A stretch of DNA of 34,385 nucleotides from Phaeoceros laevis (GCA_049999765.1 JBNGIQ010002078.1:1-34385); one strand, 5' to 3'; positions 1 through 11,343 are shown, counted from the first letter of the stretch. Program-made: numbers and translations. Notes: generated from the letters alone by a model not told the origin.

Positions 1-251
1 GGGAGAGTATGTATGTGTTGATCTACTCTTGAAAGTAGTAACTCAATGAATGGACTTCTCCGAATCCTTAGAACTTTTTTTTGCTCATAGGACTTTAGAC
101 TTCAGGCTCGTCTTTGTGAAGGTTCCGGTGAAATTTACTGATCACTTACCTATAATGTAGGCTTGTTAGTTGTCAGCCAATATTAGGGTCCTTAGGTATA
201 TAGAGCCACGGTTTGTCATGGAGGCCCTTTGGTCAAGTGAAGTAGGTTAGC

Positions 252-438
252 GAAAGACAAACCTTAAGCTAGTATGGGATGCGCTGAGATATAGGGCGGA
301 AGACAAACCTTAAAAGCTAGTATGGGATGTGCTGAGGTATAGGGCGGAAGACAAACCTTAAGCTAGTATGGGATGTGCTGAGGTATAGGGCAGAAGACAA
401 ACCTTAAGCTAGTATGGGATGTGCTGAGATATAGGGCA
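252..438. repeat. Minisatellite, about four 46-bp units
   Basis: Four head-to-tail units start at about 252, 299, 347 and 393. They are 46-48 bp long and share the core gaagacaaaccttaagctag followed by tatgggatgygctgagrtatagggc. The units differ by a few substitutions, a 2-bp insertion in the second and a 1-bp insertion in the first. No coding content is visible. The array lies upstream of the possible exon at 601-813 and could be intronic or intergenic. Confidence 0.95.
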
Positions 439-547
439 CTCGCATAATGGAATATCCAAATCTTTGTCAAAAAACTTCAACTATGTACAGCCAGTTGGCA
501 CATAAGTTACTAATGTTAGTGCATGAGGCTTGCATGCTACACTCGGA

Positions 548-597
548 GGAAAAGGGCAATAATTAGCTTAATGGAAAAGGGCAATAGTTAAGCTATA
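548..597. repeat. Two-copy 25-bp direct duplication
   Basis: The string ggaaaagggcaat followed by an A/T-rich tail occurs at 548-572 and again, slightly diverged, at 573-597. It sits directly before the inverted repeat at 601, so this stretch carries two kinds of local rearrangement. Confidence 0.8.
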
Positions 598-600
598 CAG

Positions 601-640
601 CTTCGATCCACTCCGGAATCGTATCCGGAGTGGATCGAAG
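601..640. repeat. Perfect 16-bp inverted repeat with 8-bp loop
   Basis: The arm cttcgatccactccgg (601-616) is followed by the loop aatcgtat and the exact reverse complement at 625-640. The 16-bp stem would be strong in DNA or RNA. It lies at the start of a possibly coding stretch, after a tatacag that looks like a splice acceptor, so it would fold across an exon start if that exon is real. Confidence 0.9.
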
Positions 641-813
641 GCGACCTCACCATCCAGAGCTTTACCGATGGGTCAGGCCCTGCGGTCGTTCAATCCCCCG
701 TGATTGTCACCGGATTGGTAGGTAACCCTCCCGGCTTCGCAGGCATCCACTACATGAAGCTGATGACGGTTGCCAGAGCCGTCCAGTGGATCCTTGTGGA
801 CGCCTTCAGGTAG
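601..813 (+). CDS. Possible terminal exon of an unrecognised gene
   Basis: From the acceptor-like tatacag ending at 600, one frame stays open to a TAG at 811-813, giving about 70 residues. The translation starts LRSTPESYPEWIEGDL and contains GNPPGFAGIHYMKLMTVARA near its end. Codon third positions are rich in C and G (ctc, atc, agc, ttc), unlike the A/T-rich DNA before it, which is the main reason to suspect coding sequence. I do not recognise the family and found no upstream exon between 1 and 600. It could be the last exon of a gene starting outside the window, a pseudogene fragment, or chance. Confidence 0.3.
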   Translation, partial: LRSTPESYPEWIEGDLTIQSFTDGSGPAVVQSPVIVTGLVGNPPGFAGIHYMKLMTVARAVQWILVDAFR

Positions 814-2249
814 CCTTCTAATGACTACTCCTGTACAGCCATATGTTGTAAACTAGTGCCGTTCTTGTCCAGTATTCATTGCACTTATCACATGCATGTT
901 GCCATCTCTCAAGGATTTGGACCATCACTTAACCTTGTGAAGCAAGCTAGCCATTTGCTTATAAAAGCAAAGTTCCGATAGCAGGTTGGGTGGGCCATTC
1001 GCCCTTGTGACGTGCAGCCTGATGGATGAGCCGTGTTTTTGTGGATTCTCTCGTTCACCCTTCCCTTCCTAATTAGTAGTCCACCTCCAGTGAACGGCTC
1101 ATCAATGCCTTGCCACCTGCTTTCCTGCAATTACACATGATGCCAGCAGCTGGCGTCCACTCGTGGTAAGAACCAAGGACACCGGAAATGGTGGCCGGGT
1201 TGGAATCCCCACACGGCACTGTACACAAGCAGCAGCACGAAGCAGGGGCCATGTTTCATGTGATGGTCAGAAGTTAAGGCCGGGTTAACGTTGACGCTAG
1301 AGTGGTTGGGGCCTGGTGGTTACGCACTCTCACTGGCCGCAGGACAGTCCCTGTCCGTCCTCCCGCCTTGAATGCGTCCTTTGTCCTATGTCGCGCACCA
1401 CAAAATGTGTAAATAAAATTTTGAAGGCAGCCACGAAAATTCCGCTGCCCGCAGCCAGGCGACGATACCTGCGGGGGTCCGTATGGTACCCGGAAATTGC
1501 GGACGCTTTTGCCCGGCTGATGTGATAAAGCTTTGTCCATAGCCAGCGAAAGGCTTTGATTTGATTTGTTTGACTTGAGGTCGCCTTGGCCTCTTCCCTC
1601 CGCGCACTGTACACTGGCAGAATTGGCTTGAGAGCCGGCCTGCCCTGGTTACAGCCCCTGCACCTACCGACTTCTCCGCCCCCTCCTGTTGGACCGATTC
1701 GGTGAGCCATCCCGTCGCCAGCCACCTTCCAGTGCGCAACGCGGGCAGGTACCTGCGCGGGTGGATCGAGCTGCGGTCGGTCCTAGCTAGGGTTGCCATG
1801 GACTTGGTGGTGGAGCTGGAGCAGCACTACTGATGGCCGGAGCTTGATCCAGGACGGAATGCGGCTGCGTGGGACTGAACGACGGAGGTAGCGATGCCGG
1901 AGCGGGGGCAGAGGTCTGGGGGACTCAGGAGGAGGACGTGGTGGTACCGGCAGCGGACCAGTGTGTGAGGAGGGGGTAGATTTGGAGCGCTCCTGGCATC
2001 GGATTGCCTGGGGTTTGGATGTGGCAATGGTCCCTGGCTGTGAGTTGCAGAAATTATCGCAATGCCAAACTGGGTCTTTGCTGGGGGTTGTACCAGTGTT
2101 GCGGCAGATCCAGGCGTGCTATAGCTTCATGTTCTGCGACAGCAGTGGTGGCAGCCACCTGTGCGAGGCGGACGGCTGAGGGGATTCCCCCGCGTTGAAA
2201 GCGCTACCTAGGTGTGGAAATTTATTCGGTGTACAGAGCAGGTAAAAGC
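814..2249. other. Intergenic DNA and probable PP2C leader
   Basis: No gene is recognised. The stretch 1300-2200 is G+C-rich and has overlapping open frames on both strands, none resembling a known protein, which is typical of a GC-rich promoter and 5' untranslated region. An 11-codon upstream ORF begins with ATG at 1798 and stops at 1831-1833. It could precede the PP2C start on a long leader, but no transcript evidence is available here. Confidence 0.5.
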
Positions 2250-5200
2250 ATGGCGCAGAGGCAAGGGACCGGAATTACTAGGGTAGATCAGATGGTACCT
2301 CTGGCGACGCTACTGAGCCGGGAGGTGAAGAACGAGAAGGTGGAGCGGCCAAATTTGCGCTGGGGCCAGGCTGGTCAGCCTAAGAAAGGAGAGGATTTTG
2401 CCTTCATCAAGGAAGATTGTCAAAGGATACCCGGGGACGGTTCTTCCGTCTTCGGAGTTTTTGCGGTACGCATCGACGTCTTCGTAGGTCCACCGTGCCA
2501 GACTGGCGGAGGAAAGCTGCAGCAGTTAATCAGTCGCAGAACTCTCGTATTTGAGCAGATGTATCGTGGGAATGTGGTAATGCCAGTGGTACATGCTTGC
2601 TTGTGAGCTGGGCAGTGCTATCAGAGATCTGTTGCAGGAACTTTTCCGTCTGCGGGCTGGCATACTGGGTTTTCTCTGTATTGCTTCTCTGAACCTCATG
2701 GTTTGGAATGTTTGGCTGCTAGAAGTTTTCGGAAGAGATAGGTCTCTTACTGGGGACGTGTTACGATCTGCCGGTTCTCATGTGGGTGCAGATATTTGAC
2801 GGTCATAATGGATCAGCAGCTGCTATCTATGCCAAGGAAAGCTTGCTTAACGATGTTATCAGTGCCATTCAACCTGGTTTAAGCCGGGAGGAGTGGCTAG
2901 GAGCACTCCCGCGAGCATTAGTCGCGGGGTTTGTGAAGACCGACAAGGAGTTTCAGAGCAGAGGTTTCTATCATGATTTTTGATTGGTCCTCGAATATGC
3001 ATCCTGGGTGCCGCAGATGATATTTGGCTTTACCCTCTTACCTGACATGAGTTTACTCCTGAAATCCAGAGCAATCATCAGGCACAACTGTGACGTTTGT
3101 GGTGGTGGATGGCTGGACTGTTACTGTGGCTTCTGTTGGGGACTCCCGTTGCATACTTGTCTCACAAGAGGGAGAGGTTACGTGCTTAACAGTCGACCAC
3201 AGGCTGGAAGTGAATGCTGAAGAGTTGAGATCTGCTCCTTATCTGAATGTGCCTCCTTGTACTTCCCTTGTTCTTGCAAATACCAATAGAAACATTGTAG
3301 GACGAAATAATCTGTTCACTTGTGCTTCATTGGGAAAGCCTATGGCTCACTAAAACGATGACTGGCCTATCTGGCAGGAGGGAGCGTGTGACTGCCAGCG
3401 GTGGCGAAGTTGGACGCCTAAGCACTGTTGGTGGTGCTGAGGTAATCGGCACTGCTTTTAGCAGCATCTAACAAGGACCTTGTGCAGAAACCGTCTGCTT
3501 TTACAATACCTCAGATAATGAGCCCTGCTGTTGCGCAGATTGGTCCCTTGAGGTGTTGGCCGGGCGGTCTCTGCTTGTCGAGGTCAATTGGTGACATGGA
3601 TGTGGGGGAGTTTATTGTACCTATCCCGCATGTTAAGCAAATCAAGGTATGCACGTCTGTCTTTGAAAAAAGCAGCATGTCGGATTGGTATGTTACCCAT
3701 GTCATCAAGTATTACATTGACTCACTCTCTTGCGGAGCCACAGCTTTCCAAAGCTGGTGGACGGCTCATTATTGCATCTGATGGAGTATGGGATGCTTTG
3801 GCATCCGAAAAAGGTGCCAAATGTTGTAGGGGTTTAACTCCGGATCTGGCAGCTAAGCACATTGTAAAGGTATGATTGTTTTAGCAAGAGAGATATTGGG
3901 TTCATGTTCGCTCAGGAGGTGGTGATCAAAGAGTTGCTGGATGCAGGAGGCGTTGAGAACTCGTGGATTGCGAGATGATACAACTTGCATCGTGGTTGAT
4001 GTAGAGCCTCCAAGCAGGTCAACAATTCTTTCGAAACCCAAAAAACGGGGGTTCTTTAGAACACTGTTTGGTCTAAGGTCGCGAAAGTCGAGTACCAGGG
4101 CTTCTGAAAGATCAGCGGAAGTCGGTACTGTGGAGGAAATTTTTGAGGAAGGGTCGGCCATGCTGGCAGAAAGGTTAGTACCTGGACTTTTGTCCATCGT
4201 TACCTTGATTTTGGGTCTAGTCCTTCGGTGAATACATGATTGTGAATGTTTGTAGGTGCGCACGTAGGTAGTGTCTTCTTTTCCAGTAGCGTTGTCAGTT
4301 GTCGTCCTAAATGACCCAAAGGTATCTGTTGATGTGGTGTATAGAGAGAAAATCTGCCACATACTAATGTTGCCATGGTAGCTTGTTGAAGTGTGACAAC
4401 CTTGCAACCAGTAACTAGTTAAAGTTTCTAAATCTTCAGATGTATGTGAACTGACAGTGAATGGCTTGACACCCCAAGAATGTGGTTTTCAGTGAACAGC
4501 TTACTCGGATGAGGAAGAAAGGTGTACCATCCTTTTGGAGAACTGGTTCTTCCTACCCAGGCAGATTTCTTTCCCATGCAGATGCGGTCTATGAAGAGCC
4601 CCTAGACCACGAAATGAGCTCATTAATATCGAAATTGGACTGCAGCAGCAAAGCCTCTGATAGACTCTTGTAACCTTTTCAATGGTTATAATGCATGCCC
4701 CATGCCTATTCTCATACTGCTCAGTTGTATCGGATAGATCACCTTGTGATATATACACTATACCGGTGGACCTTGATTAGGTAGCTAGTGACAAACACCG
4801 AGCCAAGGTTCAACGATACATTTTTGTGCTAGAAAACTAGTGTTGCAAATCCCTGGTTGCTGGTAATGTGACGGTTGTGGTTTGGCTCAGTAGGCGCGTC
4901 ACACTTTGAATTGGATAATGCATTTGTCGTTCTTGCATGGATACGATTCAGTCTGCTTCTGGAGTAGGGTATGGGTTCATTTATGGTGTTGATTTCTGTT
5001 TACGGATTATAACGGTGGTCAGATTGAGTTGTTGGGTATGACCATATGCGTTCAGGTGATAATTACACCCAGGATAGTTCGATGCAGTTCTGATAGCCCC
5101 AGACAGGCAGTTTGGGTAGTCCCGGACTTGACTTCATTGTGGTTGTCTTCGCACACAATGAATGACAAGGTTGTGTTAGAATGAATGAATGAATTCCAGT

Positions 5201-5679
5201 ATAGTGTTTGCCCCCCAGTTTTGATTGTTGTATAGGGGTCAATCTGTAGCATGTCAGTCACTGGTACAGACGACTTGCTGAAAGAAGAGTATATGTGGCT
5301 TTTAAGAGTGGCCTTTCAGGTGGAAGGCTTTCCTTGTCGAAATTCGGGGACTGTCTCACTCTTGCTGCTTCCTTGGTTTGTCAGTTGAGTCTCTCCTCTA
5401 GCAACGTTTAATAAAATTTTAATCAGCCAACAAGTTTGTGCTTGTTGCAGGTTAGTCGGAGATGGCTCAGTACATGGCATTTCGGGATTATTCGTTTGTG
5501 CTATTTGTCAAGTAGATCTCTCGCCAGATGAAGGGATATCTGTACATGCTGGCTCGTTCTTCTCAACAAGTGCCAAACCTTGGGAAGGACCCTTTTTGTG
5601 TTCAAGCTGTAAAGAGAAGAAGGATGCGATGGAAGGCAAACGGCCGACAACTGGAAATCGGATGGATAGGATGTGGTAA
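2250..5679 (+). CDS. Protein phosphatase 2C, plant group F (PP2C12/15-like)
   Basis: This is a Mg2+/Mn2+-dependent Ser/Thr phosphatase. Eight exons close in phase: 2250-2465, 2792-2963, 3070-3223, 3378-3441, 3539-3646, 3744-3869, 3947-4173 and 5451-5679, giving 431 aa. The core motifs are present in order: VPLATL and KKGED near the N-terminus, FDGHNG (metal Asp), SGTTVTF, VGDSRC, GPLRCWPGGLCLSRSIGD, ASDGVWD and RDDTTC. The family-specific tail VEEIFEEGSAMLAERL is followed by a Cys-rich end with CAIC and CSSC pairs about 30 residues apart, as in Arabidopsis PP2C15-type proteins. The start was chosen at MAQRQ, which aligns with relatives; an in-frame ATG at 2214 is possible. Intron 7 is 1277 bp, far longer than its siblings. 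No catalytic residue is missing. The family assignment is firm; the physiological substrate is unknown. Confidence 0.93.
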
Positions 5680-7251
5680 GCAAACTCCCGCTTGTCAGGC
5701 TGTAGCTGCTTATGCTTTTGGTCATGCGTTTTGACATCCGGTGGCAGGGTTCATTGGACATTCTTGAATGCACGTGGTTCTGAATTTTCACCAAAATAGA
5801 AATATTACCAACCATTGACGTGGCCTAGGTCCCTTACAAGTCCAGCTTCTGGTGCAGGTTTTGAGTCCTATTCTTATGAAAATGCTTAGCTGGGCGTGGG
5901 GATAGGGTCATAGTTACAGAGCCCAATCCCGGGCCTGTTGAGTGGGATCGGGTAAAAGCTTTTTTGTTTGAAAAAAGCGTTTGGCAATTCGGCCACTCGC
6001 CAGGGGTTCTGCCCATTTCCTCACCAGTGCGTAAGTTCAATCATGTGTACTATCTCGGGGCGTTGCCCATTACTTCACCAGCTCATAGGTTCAAATCATG
6101 TGTAATATTTCGCCAATCTCATATTCGATATCTTGCTACTTCCCGCTAAGTACCGCCCTTTGGCTTTTTCAATTGGCTGGTATTGAGAGTTTGAGTATTG
6201 GTGTTTTTGATTCCTTCAGTTGAGTAGTATTACTTCGAAGGACGTGTAGAAGTCAGCCAATCCCCAGTACTACGAAGTTCTTTACATGACTTAAGTCCAT
6301 CTCATCTTTTGATTGACTAACAGGGGCCTTGCCTACCTGGCATCCATCAAGCGCAAAGCAGAACCAACCTGATGTTGGTTTGACACCTACTAGCGTGCTA
6401 AGTCTTTACCCCGAGCAGAGGCATGTGGACTCAGCAGTGCTTGGGGAAGCTCAATGCCGTATAGTCTGCCATCGCCTTTTTGCGAACATGTACTGCTGTT
6501 ATGTGACGAGCTGTAATATATACCGTATGGCACATGAAAGGTTAACGCCGGACTTTCTGGACGTTCTGCAATGTATGAGCCTTTGAAAAGAAGCGAAATT
6601 CCTACCAGAAGTGCTAACACCGATGAACCCAGATTGTACCGCTCGCAGCTTCCAAGTCTGTAACGAATTGCCTTGGAGTTGCAGTGCACTGAAATTGGAA
6701 ATCTATTGAACTTTTAAGTTAATCCACCAGTCATCTACATCTGGGGTTACGAAGATATCTGGAGTGCAAATACCAGAACTTTTAGCCACTTCAAAGGTGT
6801 TGGCGCCATGGCTCTAGAAAGTTGGGCGCACACTTCCTATCAACCTAGCACACTGGTAGCGTCAACTAGACTAGCTGGTTACCACACATACGCACCACAG
6901 GATCCTTCGTCCTCGGGTCACCTTTGCGGCTTCTAGGGTGCCGTCACGTCTTGTGCTAGCAAACAGCCGCGGATCCAGGAGCGTCTGGGGAAGGGCATTG
7001 CACTTCCCTGAACATCACATCACACAACTGGCACCCACTTTTCCTATTTTGGGCTTGTCATCCTTCTTTGCATACAGTGATTTCTGTTCAGAGACTAAAT
7101 TACTGAACCTAACTCATTCAATCGACACCAATGGGTGCCGTATTCACATGACCGCTTTTTTCAGAATAGTGGACCGCATTTTACCCCCCATGCTAAGGTT
7201 TACTCAGACGGCCCTGTGCATCTCTTCTCCGCTGCTTTCTGGTGCAAAATC
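5680..7251. other. Intergenic region between convergent PP2C and ZFWD genes
   Basis: This holds the 3' flank of the PP2C gene (+) and of the ZFWD gene (-). I see no protein homology, rRNA or tRNA. Open frames at 6329-6586 and 6938-7402 lack recognisable products, and the second runs antisense to the last ZFWD exon. The diverged duplication at 6003-6112 is the only structure noted. Confidence 0.6.
6003..6112. repeat. Diverged tandem duplication, about 54-bp period
   Basis: Copy 1 (about 6003-6057) and copy 2 (about 6057-6112) share the order ggggyktt, gcccatt, tcaccag, gttcaa, tcatgtgtamtat. They differ at roughly a quarter of positions. A match to the tRNA B-box consensus (ggttcaaatc) in copy 2 has no A-box or cloverleaf around it. 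Confidence 0.7.
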
Positions 7252-9660
7252 TCATTCTGCCTTTTGCCACCTCCAGACTTTCAATGTCCCCTGGCTGTCA
7301 CCAGAGAACAACAATCCACCTGGTCCCACCTGCAGGGCACGTACTTCCTCCCTCGAAAATAACGACCCTCTTTCATTGAACCTGGATCAAAAGCATCAAT
7401 AATCAAGATCAGGCTGACTACCTCTGGACACAACACTGTCCTTGTGAGTAGCATATTTCTAGCATAGTCCTAAAACATAAACAAAATGTGAGGCGAGAAA
7501 CGCGTACGATGGAAGGTCAAAGAGCCTGACTGTGTTGTCATTATATGAGCAAAGTAATACAGGTTTACCATCCAAGTCGATGGTACCACATATACTAAGC
7601 GCACCCTACACGCCCACACAAAAATCGTCTATGTAAGACAGGAAAAGCAACAAATACTTCCCTCAAGAAAATATTAATTAGGTAGGCAGTAGAAGACAAA
7701 TGAAGAGAGAGCTTAAGATAACATACATCTCTGACATCCAAATGTCCTTCTCCATCTTCAGGATGGGTGTAAGTTACTTCAAGGGATCCTGCTGCATTTG
7801 CTGCCCATACCTGGAACACACTACATGCTAGTTACATATCCTTCCGCACATCTGTGCTGCAGCGACATTACATAAGTAAAAAGCTGCTCACTGCTCACTA
7901 TACCTTTACAGTGCCATCAAGAGAACAAGAAAGCAGAAACTGCTCCCAACAAAGGAGGCCCATAACAACATTTGAGTGAGCCTGAAAGTTTTGTAGGCAG
8001 GCTCCAGTGGCAAGATCCCAAACCTGAAATTGAGGAAACAACCAACTGAAGTTAGTGGACAAGCTACAAGGTTGATCTCATACAATCTCTCTTGACAAAC
8101 ATGAAACGTGATAATACTCCATTGTAGCGGCTAGTGAGTTACCCGAATACATTTGTCCATAGACCCAGAATAAAGTCGCCCCCCTGCGACCTGTAGAGTT
8201 ATGACAGGACCAGTATGCCCTACAAATGATGCTGCTGGTTCAAAACTGCTGGTGCTGGCATTGAACTTCCAGGCCAAAATGGATCCGTCCTAATACACAA
8301 ACAAACAACCAGGTCAAGAGGCATCCCTTGAGGCTGTCAGCAACTGAACACGTGGTAAGGCACTTTTCTAGCTATCAACCACGCACTCCCAGATGGCAGG
8401 CAGCAGCAGAGTGTGAGCTAAAACGAGATGACCAAGTATACTGTCCATTAGGAGTAGAGGATATACATGTGTTCCAGCAAACAGAACATCATTGTTGAGT
8501 GCGAGTGCATGCACTTGTCCTACGGGCCCAGATAAACTTTGTTGTGCAGACCCTTGCGTGTTCCATGCCTAAGGAGAACAATACATCCGAAGTCAGCAAA
8601 AAAGATGCTCAAGAACACAGTATACAACACTGGTACTTCAAACTCGTGACCAGGCATTTGTTCCTCCTTACTGGCTTCAGGATGGAATTCGACATATAGC
8701 ATCAAACGGTCAACAGGTAAGCACCTTCACTTCATTCGGAAGGCCAACAAAAAGCCACCCGGACTCACTTAGTAGAGCCCCGACATCACCTCCCGCTGGA
8801 ACCACAGTTGTGCACTGAAATATCATACAAAATTTCGGGGGTTCATTAATCAGTAAGGAGATAAAATCATCATCATTCATGAAAAAATGCTACTCAACTT
8901 CAAAGCTCCCTGACACTTCTTCCACTTGCCTGTCCCGTAGCACAGTCCCATATCCTGATAGTTTCATCCTGACCTCCAGTATAGAGCTGAGAGGAACCAG
9001 CTGGTAAGGCAATTGCCCTTACAGCCTGCAGTCACGTGCAGAAGGAGATGAGCACCACCCACCGCAAAATCATTGGGCCAAAGAATTGGTTAGCCTTCAG
9101 CAAAACCCTAGATCACCTCTCAGAACAAGATACAAGCGGGGTGTGAGCCTAACCTTCTCATGCCCACTGAGCATGGTCATCATCGTGATGTCTGGGGCAG
9201 TAGTGTGCGCATGCAAGTAATTACATTGATTTCCTTTTATACAATCCCCTTTGATCCAATAGCTACACAATTTGTCCCGGGGCTTGCGTTGTGTCTGGTG
9301 GAAACCCCCCCTGTTTTTGTTGTTGGTACGCGGTCTGCCCCATCGGGCAGACACATTTCGCCTGCCTCCACTGCCGGTGGAAAATCCGCCACCAGCAGCT
9401 GTGCCGTTTGCAAATCCGGCACCCCCACCATTCCCACTATTAAAATTAGAACGCTTATTGGCAACACCGTTGCCGGCACCCCGACCCGTCGTCCCAGGAC
9501 TCCCGGGGTGCAGATATTGACAGTCGTCGCCTTTGTTGCAACGACCTTCCTGCCAGTAGTGGCAGACCTGGTTCGACAATCTGCCGCCAGCACCAGGGGG
9601 GCCGGCCCTTGCATAATTCCGCTTGCTGCCAGCTCTTGCTGGGCCGTCATCCACCTCCAT
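7252..9660 (-). CDS. CCCH zinc-finger WD40 protein (ZFWD family)
   Basis: A plant ZFWD protein, predicted to bind RNA through two CCCH fingers and partners through a seven-bladed propeller. Nine exons (high to low): 9660-9154, 9025-8930, 8814-8725, 8568-8467, 8289-8143, 8023-7904, 7810-7727, 7605-7508 and 7381-7252, giving 457 aa. Both fingers fit C-x7-C-x5-C-x3-H: residues 33-51 and 132-150, separated by a Gly/Asn-rich linker. WD repeats then follow, with LYTGGQDETIRIWDCATG, LYSGSMDKCIRVWDLATG, LLSCSLDGTVKVWAA, NDNTVRLFDLPS and LLFSGDSQGTLKVWRW. The first in-frame ATG is at 9660; the open frame upstream to 9714 has no ATG. The intron after exon 2 starts with GC (acag|gcaagt), a GC-AG intron. 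ZFWD proteins are plant-specific and poorly characterised; RNA binding is a family expectation, not shown here. Confidence 0.93.
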
Positions 9661-10229
9661 CCCCTTCAGAGCCGAAGTGATGCTTCTCAGAAAATTGACC
9701 CGGCTTCCCGTCAATCGTGAACATATGAGCGAGCTTGGGGGTGGGTGTCCGCTTCGGTGGTTCGGACTACCTTGTCCTCATCGGTGTGGACCATAGTCCC
9801 CGAAGGACGATGGTTCGGAATCCAACCCAGATACTCGGGAAACCTCACCATAGAAGGGACCAGCATCGCGCCATTCCTGTAAACTCTACAAGGTTCACTA
9901 TTTGGTACTCTTCGGAGGAGGAGAAGGTTTATTATCGCGTTTTCAGTAAAGTAATAAAAACCATACTCCCGGAGTATCGCGCTTACGGTAAAAGCGACAC
10001 TGCGGCGAAGTCAAAGGTCACAAGACTCACAACTGGAACATTCCCATGGAGGAGAAACTTCTTCACATATATAGATAATATAGCCTAGTGTTCGCAGTTC
10101 CTCCATGGCTCCTCTCGGCCTAATTCTTTCTTTAATGACAGCTTCTCGTCTCTTCCCTAAAGTTCTAAACCCTCCCCTTAAAAAGTCCAGCGTTCCGCTA
10201 GCAGGAAGCCGGGAATGTCCACGGGATGT
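9661..10229. other. ZFWD upstream region / 3' flank of the 190-aa gene
   Basis: About 570 bp separate two genes on the same strand. The region should hold the 3' end of the gene at 10230 and the promoter of the ZFWD gene. A TATA-like stretch (tatattatctatatatgtg on the minus strand, about 10064-10082) is about 400 bp upstream of the ZFWD ATG. No gene is seen on the plus strand. Confidence 0.4.
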
Positions 10230-10913
10230 TCAAGCCCGGACTACGGTTCTCGGATTTTCGACCCCATGCTTGCCCAGCCAAAACCTAATATGGTGGGTAA
10301 GATTGGAGTCGTCCGTGGCGCCACTGAAAATGGGCCTCATGTACAAGTTCTCTACGACGACCTCCTCGTCGTTGTGTGGGTTCACCCGAGTCCTCACGCA
10401 GGTGCCCTGCTGCCACAGCGAGAGCGACATTTTGCCAAACCGGGCACTTTCGCCTGCAGGCAGGGAACCATGTATGCAAGCTGTAAGCTAAGCAGCGATT
10501 ATCATGCAAAGATTTGCGCTTTAAAATCTAGGTTGGCCATGGCCAAAGTTATCGATATGTTCACCTGGCTTCAGGGTGCGCCATCCTTCCTTCTGAAGCT
10601 GCCCTTGGGCCAGTGCAACCATGCTCATTGCCCAGCCTGCTCCAGTGGTCGCGTATTGGAGGCCAGTCACAGAGGCAGCTGCAGCTGTGATAGCCTGCAG
10701 CGCGGCCGTGGAGAGGCCAAACACTTGCACTACGCCATTGGCACCCAGAGAGGTGGCCAGGGGTGCTGCTGCTCCAGCCGTAGCAACCGCGGCAGCCACT
10801 CCGCCTAGCACGGTGGTGGTGATGCTAGCAATCTGGATGGCTGCCTCGTCTGAGCCCACCTTCACCTGCCAAACGTCTTCGGTGTCGTTGTGGATGGAGA
10901 TGTACGATCCCAT
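10230..10913 (-). CDS. Uncharacterised 190-aa protein with Ala/Gly-rich hydrophobic core
   Basis: Two exons, 10913-10565 and 10453-10230, join in phase 1 across a 111-bp GT-AG intron. The join restores LKPGESARFGKMSLSLWQQ, which is the main support for the model. Three parts are visible. Residues 1-25 look like beta strands with a HNDTEDVWQVKV stretch. Residues 26-105 are almost uncharged, Ala/Gly/Thr-rich and hydrophobic, broken by short loops. Residues 110-190 are mixed and polar, with SLSLWQQGTCVRT, YMRPIFSGATDDSN and HHIRFWLGKHG. There is no signal peptide. The layout, beta-like flanks around a glycine-zipper-like hydrophobic core, would suit a protein that inserts into or packs against membranes, but this is inference. 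I have a weak memory of similar lineage-restricted proteins in algae and bryophytes and cannot name a family. The existence of the gene is well supported; its function is unknown. Confidence 0.75.
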
Positions 10914-11343
10914 GCTGCTCAGGATATGGGAATGTTGAAACCAGACTCTTTTCAAGAATTACTGAAGCTAGCTGTCTGTAGGTGGAAGGGATATTGGGAT
11001 GGGGGAGGCTCCACGCGCTTCAGACACAGCAAGGAGCCCTACCCCGCCCCAACCCTCCCTTCCTCCCCCACCACCACAACCAATTGCAAGTTGCACAAAC
11101 CAAGTTGGAGTGCTTACGAGCTTTGGACTCGTTCATCGTTGCAGGCGTCACGACTTTTGACTCGTTCACATGTAAATATAGATGATAGCTAGAACAACAG
11201 CAGCGTTTCCTAGACCTTAACCTCTTAAAAGGACGGGGCGTTTCGCCTGAAACGAAACGCGCACCTAATCGACGTTTTTTATGAGATGTGTAACGAGTTC
11301 ACCTTGGTTCCATGTAGCCCACCCCTTGCTTACCAAAGCTATA

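Noticed and set aside
1274-1799. Long overlapping minus-strand ORFs upstream of PP2C
   Set aside because: Several frames are open at once in GC-rich DNA, and none has family motifs or splice-consistent continuation.
1798-1833. 11-codon ORF as a functional uORF of PP2C
   Set aside because: It is too short and too far upstream to judge without a mapped transcription start.
6070-6115. Possible tRNA because of ggttcaaatc
   Set aside because: It has only the B-box match; no A-box, acceptor stem or cloverleaf can be formed.
6938-7402. 154-codon plus-strand ORF
   Set aside because: Its 3' half is antisense to the last ZFWD exon and the penultimate intron; no homology is visible.
9160-9720. 186-codon plus-strand ORF
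   Set aside because: It is the antisense shadow of ZFWD exon 1, whose two CCCH fingers fix the real frame and strand.
10215-10938. Plus-strand ORFs over the 190-aa gene
   Set aside because: The minus-strand model has a clean intron and coherent protein; the plus frames are Cys/Ala-rich shadows.
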